Origin: an uncultured Nitrososphaerales archaeon
Lineage (GTDB): Archaea; Thermoproteota; Nitrososphaeria; Nitrososphaerales; JAAOZN01
Length of the DNA: 5,788 bases
Direction of reading: 5' to 3'
Assembly: GCA_938029515.1 (NCBI GenBank)
Contig: CALJAQ010000084.1
Coordinates: 1-5,788, forward strand
Shown: positions 1 through 4,993 of the stretch, piece after piece
How the letters are laid out: every line of letters begins with the position of its first letter
How positions within the stretch are numbered: position 1 is the first letter of the stretch
The notes under the pieces: generated by a model
Told to the model about the DNA's origin: nothing
The model's database searches: none
The model's input: only the letters and a program-made list of their open reading frames with translations
Program-made: the position numbers and the translations under genes

Positions 1-1
1 C

Positions 2-358
2 AGATTCCCTCAAGACGTGGTCTTCGCGTTTGTGACAGCGGTTAGATTCGTGCCAGTGCTTATGCTCGACGCCATACAGATAATGGACGCTCAGAAGTCA
101 AGAGGGCTTGAAGTAGAAAAGGGAAACTTCATCAAACGAATGAGAAAACTCGCACCCATACTCATACCGCTCGTAGTCACAGCAGTAGTAAGGAGCGGTG
201 AACTGGCAGAAGCAATGGAAGCTAGGGCATACGGCGCAGTCGAAAAGCCAACCACGCTCTACACGCTAACCTTAAAGAAGAGAGATAAATTGATTGGTTT
301 ATTGAGTGTAATAGCCTTCACAGCGCTGCTACTATATTTTCTCAATCTTCTAGCTTGA
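2..358 (+). CDS. ecfT: EcfT/CbiQ-family energy-coupling factor transmembrane subunit, 3' part
   Basis: This is the C-terminal part of the transmembrane T-component of an ECF importer, which couples two ATPases to a substrate-binding S-component for uptake of a vitamin or of cobalt/nickel. The reading frame is open to the left edge, and the residues before the GTG at 17 (RFPQD) read on naturally into VVFAFVTAVRF, so the gene starts outside the window. Both arginine-containing coupling motifs of the family are visible: Ser-Arg-Gly at bases 98-106 in the context AQKSRGLE, and Ala-Arg-Ala at 221-229 in the context EAMEARAYG. These short helices contact the ATPases. Hydrophobic segments follow each motif, the last one ending the protein (LIGLLSVIAFTALLLYF). 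The gene stops with TGA at 356-358 and faces the minus-strand patch convergently. The substrate is unknown because the S-component is not in view. Confidence 0.88.
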   Translation, partial: RFPQDVVFAFVTAVRFVPVLMLDAIQIMDAQKSRGLEVEKGNFIKRMRKLAPILIPLVVTAVVRSGELAEAMEARAYGAVEKPTTLYTLTLKKRDKLIGLLSVIAFTALLLYFLNLLA

Positions 359-449
359 TTGAAGCATCTACGCCAAAAAGTTTACCAACTCACATCCAAT
401 GGATAGTGCTACCAGTATGCTTATTTGAGTAGTGAGATGCGCATTTTAT

Positions 450-638
450 TTAACTATTTCCAACTTTAACGGTATCTATCTGAAGTCCTGCCGACTCACC
501 TTCATTCACATATTCTTCTAAAATCCTAAAACCGTGAGAAGCATATTCACTTATCGCCTTCAACTGGGCTGGGATTGATAAGCCTTTTTCAGCCTGCTCC
601 TTAGTTGATACTCTAGCATAAGCCAATGCATTTTCCAT
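450..638 (-). pseudogene. Serine recombinase (resolvase/invertase domain), N-terminal remnant
   Basis: The 62-residue reading frame begins with the hallmark of the serine recombinase catalytic domain, YARVSTKEQAEKGLSIPAQL, including the nucleophile Ser11 and Arg9. It continues through an EYVNEGESA segment like that of large serine recombinases of phages and mobile elements. After GESA (about base 489) the frame loses homology. Moving by one base restores a plausible family continuation (RTSDR, bases about 488-475), after which stops appear. The later catalytic arginines, the rest of the catalytic domain and the DNA-binding region are absent, so the product cannot be active. The ATG at 636-638 lies inside the residual hepT reading frame, so it may not be the original start. 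I read it as a decayed fragment of a mobile-element recombinase; its neighbours on the same strand are also damaged. Confidence 0.75.
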
Positions 639-663
639 AAGAAGTTTGAAATTTAAATTGTTG

Positions 664-1001
664 CCCGAAATCCTTTAAGATTTTGTCAAATAAGGGTTTT
701 AGATTAGCTATCTCTTCCTTAACGGTCTTCCAAACCCATTTTAAATCTACTCCAAAATATCATGGATGAGTTTGTCTCTTATTCCAGCCATGTCCTTCCA
801 AGGTATCTCTGGATAGCGCTTGCTCACTGAAATTGGTATCTTTTTCACTGCCTCTCCAATAACCTCTACCGCTCTAATAACAGCGTAGATTGTTCTTTTA
901 TCCTTTACAAAATCCTCATAATCTACACCTTCCACAAAACTCATAGCATCTTCCATAGCCCCAATGATATCCTCTACGTAATCTAAAAATTCCCATTTCA
1001 T
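664..1001 (-). pseudogene. hepT: HepT-like HEPN ribonuclease toxin (DUF86), frameshifted
   Basis: The intact first part (ATG at 1001, 84 residues to a TAG at 747-749) matches HepT-family HEPN toxins: an all-alpha protein with the segment YPEIPWKDMAGIRDKLIHD. The RNase motif R-x4-H is present as Arg75 and His80. Family members continue H-x-Tyr-Phe-Gly-Val-Asp. Here the frame reads H-D-I-L-E-stop, but a one-base shift at about 757-761 gives D-Y-F-G-V-D-L-K-W-V-W-K and then a typical C-terminal helix to about base 664. That shifted frame stays open to a TAG at 613-615. One T therefore appears to be missing. The ATG overlaps the stop of the upstream nucleotidyltransferase remnant as ATGA, the usual mntA-hepT coupling, with GAGGT 9 nt before it. 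The frameshift removes the conserved Tyr and the last helix, so the product is probably inactive. A sequencing error cannot be excluded for this base alone. Confidence 0.8.
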
Positions 1002-1117
1002 AGGTTTACAACCTCTTCCAAGATGCGCTTTTAATCCTTGGTTTTAGGGTACTTTTTTTCAACCAAATCCACTTTAACCCCTAATTCCTCACTCTCTAAT
1101 AAAACCTTCAGTATCTT
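998..1117 (-). pseudogene. mntA: MntA-like minimal nucleotidyltransferase antitoxin, C-terminal remnant
   Basis: Directly upstream of hepT, one minus-strand frame reads EELGVKVDLVEKKY (1090-1049) and, after a disrupted stretch, KRILEEVVNL before a TGA at 998-1000 that overlaps the hepT ATG. This matches the C-terminal end of MNT antitoxins, which typically read LGxKVDLV...LKPxIKxRILxEAVxV. In the middle, the frame reads PKTKD plus a TAA stop at 1031-1033. Shifting by one base over that stretch gives LKPRIK, the family sequence, so one extra base and one lost base bracket it. The frame can be followed back to about 1117, where it enters the end of the neighbouring membrane-protein ORF. The catalytic half with the GS...DxD motif is missing from the window. 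In intact systems MntA modifies HepT with AMP and neutralises it; this copy cannot do that. Confidence 0.62.
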
Positions 1118-1433
1118 TTAAGACCTCTTCAGCCCTACCCTTTCCATTCTCAATCAATATTGCCCACCTATCTACTACCTCCTCACGCCTGAGGATGAAA
1201 CCAGTGTTTTTGTAGCCAATGTAAGCTATGATTCCTCCAAAAATCAGCATCAATATTCCCTGAGGGTCAAACCTATGCCAATAGCTCAAGATGAAGAGGC
1301 TAGCCAAAAATAGGGAAGACCAATTAAAAAGGATGATTCTGATAATAAAGAGAGTCCAACCTACCAGTCTTCGAATCTTCATTTTCACTTTTATCCATAA
1401 GATATATTCTAATTTAAATCTATTCTCTGCCAT
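1089..1433 (-). CDS. Hypothetical membrane protein with two transmembrane segments, probably 3'-truncated
   Basis: I do not recognise this 114-residue protein with confidence. It has a basic N-terminus, a hydrophobic stretch at about residues 24-52 and another at about 59-74 (ILMLIFGGIIAYIGY), followed by a charged tail (FILRREEVVDRWAILIENGKGRAEEV). That suggests two membrane-spanning helices and a short cytoplasmic domain. The tail ends where the mntA-like remnant begins, and the last ten or so codons overlap that remnant in another frame, so the original C-terminal domain may have been lost in the event that joined them. The start is uncertain. The ATG at 1431-1433 gives the longest form, but the ATG at 1380-1382 (M18) lies about 24 nt after a box A-like GAATATATC (1401-1409) and could be a leaderless start giving 97 residues. 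It is the first of four minus-strand genes or remnants. Confidence 0.5.
   Translation of the reverse strand: MAENRFKLEYILWIKVKMKIRRLVGWTLFIIRIILFNWSSLFLASLFILSYWHRFDPQGILMLIFGGIIAYIGYKNTGFILRREEVVDRWAILIENGKGRAEEVLKDTEGFIRE
1401..1409 (-). promoter_or_regulatory. Possible box A for the minus-strand membrane protein
   Basis: The minus strand reads GAATATATC here. Its centre lies about 25 nt before the ATG at 1380-1382, the usual archaeal box A to initiation distance. This favours a leaderless shorter form of the membrane protein. It lies within the longer reading frame, so it is weak evidence. Confidence 0.3.
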
Positions 1434-1442
1434 TCTGAGAAC

Positions 1443-1450
1443 GTTTAAAT
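1443..1450 (+). promoter_or_regulatory. Box A (TATA) promoter of the RHH antitoxin gene
   Basis: TTTAAATA on the plus strand lies about 30 nt before the first GTG of the RHH gene, so initiation near 1472 is expected, leaving a very short leader that contains GGAG (1471-1474). The core TTTAAA is palindromic and could also be read on the minus strand. No separate operator repeat is evident around it. Confidence 0.5.
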
Positions 1451-1477
1451 ACTTACCTATGGATTAATAGGGAGAGA

Positions 1478-1795
1478 GTGGTGAGGAGAGGGAAAAAGGA
1501 AAACGTGATGATCTATTTAGACCCTCAGGTGGTAAAGGAAGCCAGAGAATTGGGTTTGAATATCTCAAAAGTCTCAGAAAATGCCTTAAAAGAGGCAATC
1601 AGACGCCTAAAAGGCGAGAATTCTCAAAATAAACAAGATTCTTTATTCTCTGATCGTAGGGCTGAGCCTACGAATGGGGCACAGACTGATATGGCGCCGG
1701 GAGTGGGATTTGAACCCACGAGACCCATACGGGTCACAGACTTAGCAGGCCTGCGCCCTACCAGGCTAGGCGATCCCGGCTATTCTATCCTTTGA
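1478..1795 (+). CDS. CcdA-like ribbon-helix-helix antitoxin ORF running antisense through tRNA-Ser
   Basis: The first 46 or so residues form a small ribbon-helix-helix DNA-binding domain: a beta strand (VMIYLDPQ), helix A (VVKEARELGL) and helix B starting NISKVSENALKEAIRRL. This pattern is typical of archaeal CcdA-family antitoxins, which bind DNA as dimers and usually repress their own operon. Start candidates are GTG 1478, GTG 1481 (GGAG at 1471 gives 6 nt spacing) and ATG 1508. After a hydrophilic linker, codons from residue 72 are the antisense reading of the tRNA-Ser gene (APGVGFEPTRP...). This tail is almost certainly not a folded domain, and the stop at 1793-1795 lies just beyond the tRNA 5' end. 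No toxin partner lies next to it, so it is an orphan antitoxin or a general RHH regulator. The domain call is firm; the role as an antitoxin is inferred. Confidence 0.7.
   Translation: MVRRGKKENVMIYLDPQVVKEARELGLNISKVSENALKEAIRRLKGENSQNKQDSLFSDRRAEPTNGAQTDMAPGVGFEPTRPIRVTDLAGLRPTRLGDPGYSIL
1654..1673. repeat. Perfect 7-bp inverted repeat (hairpin)
   Basis: TCGTAGG at 1654-1660 and CCTACGA at 1667-1673 are exact inverted repeats around the 6-nt loop GCTGAG. The hairpin lies in the linker of the RHH gene on the plus strand, and 19 nt past the tRNA-Ser 3' end on the minus strand. It could act on the tRNA primary transcript or the RHH mRNA. No T-run follows immediately on either strand, so an ordinary terminator is not supported. 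Confidence 0.5.
1692..1780 (-). tRNA. tRNA-Ser (anticodon GCU), CCA encoded
   Basis: The minus strand from 1780 folds as a complete class II tRNA. The 7-bp acceptor GCCGGGA (1780-1774) pairs with TCCCGGC (1702-1696), followed by discriminator G at 1695 and a genomically encoded CCA at 1694-1692. The D stem is GCC/GGC. The anticodon arm has the 7-base loop CTGCTAA, giving anticodon GCT, which reads AGC and AGU. A long variable arm with stem GACCC/GGGTC identifies the serine class. The T arm is GTGGG-TTCAAAT-CCCAC. Discriminator G73 and the long variable arm are the known serine identity elements. There is no intron in the anticodon loop. The gene converges on and is fully overlapped by the antisense tail of the RHH gene. 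Confidence 0.96.
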
Positions 1796-1802
1796 TTTGG
1801 TT

Positions 1803-1811
1803 TAAGATAAA
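1803..1811 (-). promoter_or_regulatory. Box A promoter of tRNA-Ser
   Basis: The minus strand reads TTTATCTTA here, a box A-like element centred about 27 nt before the mature tRNA 5' end at 1780. It lies in the 136-bp gap that it shares with the promoter of the plus-strand oxidoreductase operon. Confidence 0.5.
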
Positions 1812-1896
1812 TTTTAGCTGCCTGCTGTCGCTAGGTTGTGAGTAGCGATTCTTATTTTTGTTAGGTTTAAGTGTAGCTTGAAGTTTTTTACATAAA

Positions 1897-1905
1897 ACTT
1901 ATATA
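1897..1905 (+). promoter_or_regulatory. Box A (TATA) promoter of the LLM oxidoreductase/transporter operon
   Basis: ACTTATATAA around 1897-1906 is a strong archaeal TATA element. Its centre is about 30 nt before the TTG at 1932, so initiation near 1927 is expected. The first gene would then be almost leaderless. It is the only good promoter visible ahead of the downstream transporter genes, which have gaps too short to hold another convincing one. Confidence 0.62.
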
Positions 1906-1931
1906 ACGCAGTTATTATAGGTTGCCTTAGG

Positions 1932-2924
1932 TTGAGTAAAGTAAAATTCGGGTTGACATTACCGAATAGAGGTCCGCTAATATACCCGGATAAGATAACT
2001 ACAGATCTTCTACTAACGTTAGCGGAAGAAGGGGAGGTAAGTGGTTTCGATTCGGTTTGGGTTGGAGATAGTGTGATGGCGAAGCCTCGCTTCGAGTCTA
2101 CAACGCTGCTTGCAGCCGTTGCGTCAAGAACCAAAGTGGTTAAGCTAGGTGTTGCTTGCATGGCTAGCTTCCCCGTTAGGCACCCTATTCTTACCGCATA
2201 TACTTGGGCTACACTGGATCAGATCTCTAAGGGGCGGACAATCCTTGTAGCGTGCATGGGAGGTGGGAGTAGAGAAGCTGGTGGCGATTTTCAAACCGAG
2301 TTCAGTAATTTTGGTGTAGATTATGGTAGGAGGGCGAAGATACTTGAGGAGAACATCGAGATCATAAAGGCTCTATGGACTAAGGACAAAGTAAACTATG
2401 ATGGGAAGTTCTATAAGCTGAAAGAGGCGACTTTGGAGCCGAAGCCTTATCAGAAGCCAAGACCGCCAATATGGCTAGTAAGCAACCCCTACCCATTCAA
2501 GCCTTCGAATGAACAGATACGTAGAGGTCTTAGTAGGGTCGCAAGAGTAGCTGATGGTTGGATGACCACTCTCCTAACACCACACCAATTCAAGCACGGC
2601 TTAGGGGTAATTAGAGAGGAAGCCCTGAAGCTAGGTAAAGACCCAAACACCTTAGAAGCATCTCTCTACTACAACATAAATCTGGATGATGACGAAGAGA
2701 GAGCCTTCCGAGAATCCAAAGACTTCCTCGACCGATACTACATGACAGACTACAGCCCCGAGGTCATAAACTCTTGGGTAGCCCTAGGCAGCCGCGAGAA
2801 ATGCGTCAAGAGGTTAGAAGAATACATAGATGCTGGTGCAAAACTCATAACACTTAGAATGACCACTACACAGCAAAGAGAGATGGTTAAGAAAGTTGCA
2901 GAAGAGATACTGCCCAGCTTCTAG
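1932..2924 (+). CDS. LLM-class (luciferase-like) flavin/F420-dependent oxidoreductase
   Basis: This 330-residue protein has the full length of a single-domain luciferase-like TIM-barrel oxidoreductase. In order it shows the first strand (KFGLTLPNRG, 5-14), GFDSVWVGD (38-46), the cofactor-pocket region with LGV...RHP (72-85), ATLDQISKGR (93-102) and a glycine-rich loop at 108-112 (CMGGG). These are followed by GVDYGRRAKILEE (128-140), DGKFYKLKEATLEPKP (157-172) and KPRPPIWL (175-182). Relatives include F420-dependent methylenetetrahydromethanopterin reductase and many F420- or FMN-using enzymes; the cofactor is inferred to be F420 given the archaeal setting. The reaction cannot be named. The start is TTG at 1932, chosen because box A lies about 30 nt before it and MSKVKFGL is a typical N-terminus. 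It leads an operon with a solute importer, only 20 nt before the binding-protein gene, which suggests that it acts on the imported compound. Confidence 0.88.
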   Translation: MSKVKFGLTLPNRGPLIYPDKITTDLLLTLAEEGEVSGFDSVWVGDSVMAKPRFESTTLLAAVASRTKVVKLGVACMASFPVRHPILTAYTWATLDQISKGRTILVACMGGGSREAGGDFQTEFSNFGVDYGRRAKILEENIEIIKALWTKDKVNYDGKFYKLKEATLEPKPYQKPRPPIWLVSNPYPFKPSNEQIRRGLSRVARVADGWMTTLLTPHQFKHGLGVIREEALKLGKDPNTLEASLYYNINLDDDEERAFRESKDFLDRYYMTDYSPEVINSWVALGSREKCVKRLEEYIDAGAKLITLRMTTTQQREMVKKVAEEILPSF

Positions 2925-2930
2925 TAAATA

Positions 2931-2937
2931 AGGAGGT
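2931..2937 (+). promoter_or_regulatory. Strong Shine-Dalgarno site for the binding-protein gene
   Basis: AGGAGGT is a near-perfect anti-16S match, 7 nt before the ATG at 2945. It fixes the start that places the twin-arginine motif at residues 7-8, and it suggests high translation of the binding protein relative to the near-leaderless first gene. Confidence 0.8.
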
Positions 2938-2944
2938 AAGCAAA

Positions 2945-4222
2945 ATGAGTAGCAAAATAAGTAGGAGGCGATTCATTTATACTGCAGCTGGTATAGCAGC
3001 AGCCGCAGCAGCAGGCTACGCAGCCTACATCTACCTAGGCACCACACAAAAGAAAGAAGTGGTTAAAATAGGTGTGCTAGCAGACTTCTCAGGCCCTATC
3101 GCTGTATTGGGGGAAGCCCTTAAGATAGGCGTGGAGGTAGCGAAAGAAGAGTTAGATAAACGAGGAGGCATACTAGGCAGACCTATAGAGTTAGTTTACG
3201 GAGACGACAAAAACCAAGCCACTGAAGGTGTCAACGCGATGACAAGGCTTGTAAACGAAGGCGTAGTAGCTGTGGTAGGAGGTTTAAGCACCATAGTCGT
3301 GCTGCCAGTTCAAGAAGTAGCTGCTGATAACAGGATTCCTTTTCTCTCCACCTACGTTTCAAGCTACTCGCTTGTAGAGAACGTTGAAAAGAACTATGAG
3401 CGATACAAATACTATTTCCACACAGGAATCGGAACGACACCACACTACTCTGAACTCGTGGTAGAGGCTTTCAAATTCATCAGAGAGAAAACCGGGTGGA
3501 GCAACATCTCTATTCTAACTAGCGACCAACTATATGCTAAACAGATCACTGATGGGGTAAAAAGGTTAAACGCTGAGCTCAAAGAACCCTTTAACATAGT
3601 CTATGAGAGCATCTTCCCAATCGGCACCAAAGACTTCTCAGTAGAACTCTCTAAAGCTGCTGCTGCGAAGACGCAGATGCTCATGTTCAACAATCATATA
3701 GTAGCTGAGAACATAACTATACTTAAACAGTGGTCAACCCTCAAACCGCCTTACCTAATAGGTTTTGGAGACTGGGTGGGTAGCGATACAGATTATCTCA
3801 AGTGGACAGAAGGCGCTTGCCACACAGAGATCCTTATTGGCGACTACAACTATAATAGCAACATGACAGGCAAGACAGCTAGCGTTAGAGAAGCTATATT
3901 TGGTAAGGCAGGTGGGAGGCTACCGAGAGGCGCGTTTGAAGGCTACGATACGTTAATGGTGCTAGCAGCTGCGATAGAGAAAGCCGGTTCAACAAAATCG
4001 GAGGATGTGGTGAAGGCTTTAGAAGGCTTGCAGGTAGTAGGGGCTTTAGGCACCTACAGCTACAACAAGCGGCACGAGGTCGTCAGGCAGCCCCCAAACT
4101 TCTACCCCTTCGTAAATCAGTGGCAGTTGGCTGCATACGGCTACAAAGACAGATTAGAAACAATATCACCTGACCGTTTTAAGACCTCAGAACTAATTCT
4201 ACCAAGCTGGATAAAAATATAG
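2945..4222 (+). CDS. livK: Tat-exported ABC substrate-binding protein, branched-chain amino acid/amide type (LivK family)
   Basis: This is the extracytoplasmic receptor of an ABC importer in the hydrophobic amino acid/amide class. It has 425 residues. The N-terminus carries a twin-arginine motif, SRRRFI (6-11), then an alanine-rich hydrophobic stretch to about residue 31. There is no lipobox cysteine, so the protein is either cleaved or kept as a membrane-anchored receptor. The mature type I periplasmic-binding fold starts VVKIGVLADFSG (39-50) and continues through GILGRPIELVYGDDK, an AVVGGLST segment and IPFLSTYVSS, the region that contacts ligand in this family. The C-terminus ends SELILPSWIK, like other archaeal members. 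Genes for LivG, LivF and a LivH-like permease follow at once. The ligand may be an amino acid, amide, urea-like compound or short acid; sequence alone does not decide. Confidence 0.88.
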   Translation: MSSKISRRRFIYTAAGIAAAAAAGYAAYIYLGTTQKKEVVKIGVLADFSGPIAVLGEALKIGVEVAKEELDKRGGILGRPIELVYGDDKNQATEGVNAMTRLVNEGVVAVVGGLSTIVVLPVQEVAADNRIPFLSTYVSSYSLVENVEKNYERYKYYFHTGIGTTPHYSELVVEAFKFIREKTGWSNISILTSDQLYAKQITDGVKRLNAELKEPFNIVYESIFPIGTKDFSVELSKAAAAKTQMLMFNNHIVAENITILKQWSTLKPPYLIGFGDWVGSDTDYLKWTEGACHTEILIGDYNYNSNMTGKTASVREAIFGKAGGRLPRGAFEGYDTLMVLAAAIEKAGSTKSEDVVKALEGLQVVGALGTYSYNKRHEVVRQPPNFYPFVNQWQLAAYGYKDRLETISPDRFKTSELILPSWIKI

Positions 4223-4255
4223 CGTCTGATCTCAGTAAGCAGAGGTGTGTAAAGA

Positions 4256-4993
4256 ATGCCTTCCCTTTCAGTAGAAGGTGTCAGTAAGAGCTTCGGCAGC
4301 AACTCAGTACTCAGAAGCGTCTCCTTTAGCTTAAAAGAAGGAGACATCTTAGGCATAATAGGTCCTAATGGAGCTGGCAAAACAACGCTTCTAAACATAA
4401 TCTCAGGCTTTCTGAAGCCAGACTGTGGAAAAGTAGCGTTAGACTGGCTTGACATCACCAAGTTAAAGCCTCACATGATACGCAGATTAGGTATCGTGAG
4501 GTCTTTTCAAATACCTAAGCTTGCTAAAAACCTCACTGTACTAGAAAACGTTTTAGCTTCACTGCTCTTTGACGCCTCTAAGGCAGATCTAAGCGAGGCT
4601 AAAGATAGATGTGTAAAGGTTCTTGAACAGCTCGGGTTAAAGGATCACCTCTACGATTACCCTACTATACTACCCTCAGCAGGTTTAAAGAAACTCGAAT
4701 TAGCAAGAATACTCGCCTCAAACGCTAAAGTTGCGTTATTTGATGAGGTTACAGCAGGTCTGTCTGATGATGAAAGGAAAATCATGTTAAATCTGATAAG
4801 AAGCTTCCACACAGAACAAAGGATACTTGTTATAGTGGATCATGTTCTTCCAACAATCATAGACCTATGTCCACGTGTTATCGTCTTAGATAAGGGGTCG
4901 ATTATAGCTGAAGGAAGACCGGATGATGTTCTGAGTAACAAGTATGTAATCGAGTCTTATGTGGGTGAGATCAAATACGCTAAAGCTAAGTAA
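4256..4993 (+). CDS. livG: ABC transporter ATP-binding protein, LivG type
   Basis: This is one of two cytoplasmic ATPases that power the importer. It has 245 residues, the usual LivG length. Motifs are Walker A GPNGAGKTT (36-44), Q-loop Gln85 in SFQIPKLAKNLTVLENV, Walker B VALFDE (159-164), and His196 in IVDHVL as the switch histidine. The signature loop is unusual: it reads LPSAG (139-143) in place of LSxGQ, followed by the expected KKLELAR. Walker B continues DEV rather than DEP. LivG paralogs with LP at the signature and DEV after Walker B are known, so this is probably a subfamily trait rather than decay. GAGGTG (4242-4247) stands 8 nt before the ATG. The 3' end overlaps livF by 35 nt, implying translational coupling. 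Confidence 0.9.
   Translation: MPSLSVEGVSKSFGSNSVLRSVSFSLKEGDILGIIGPNGAGKTTLLNIISGFLKPDCGKVALDWLDITKLKPHMIRRLGIVRSFQIPKLAKNLTVLENVLASLLFDASKADLSEAKDRCVKVLEQLGLKDHLYDYPTILPSAGLKKLELARILASNAKVALFDEVTAGLSDDERKIMLNLIRSFHTEQRILVIVDHVLPTIIDLCPRVIVLDKGSIIAEGRPDDVLSNKYVIESYVGEIKYAKAK

Noticed and set aside
342..362. Inverted repeat TCAATC/GATTGA at the end of ecfT, considered as a terminator
   Set aside because: The stem is only 6 A/T-rich base pairs with a 9-nt loop, it partly overlaps coding sequence, and no T-run follows.
359..449. Gap after ecfT examined for a gene, RNA or repeat
   Set aside because: No reading frame, hairpin, box A or repeat worth calling was seen in these 91 bases.
450..475. 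KVGNS at the end of the recombinase stub, considered as the start of an AbrB-type antitoxin
   Set aside because: The match is five residues followed at once by a stop, and no further AbrB similarity is seen in any frame.
1814..2161. Open frame of 115 codons on the minus strand
   Set aside because: It lies mostly antisense to the well-supported oxidoreductase gene and over its promoter and the tRNA promoter. The translation is low-complexity and resembles no family.
3231..3443. Open frame of 70 codons on the minus strand
   Set aside because: It is antisense to the binding-protein gene, rich in Leu, Ser and Arg, and has no domain or promoter.
4141..4461. Open frame of 106 codons on the minus strand
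   Set aside because: It is antisense across the end of the binding-protein gene and the start of livG. It contains the reverse reading of the Walker A region, a common artefact.
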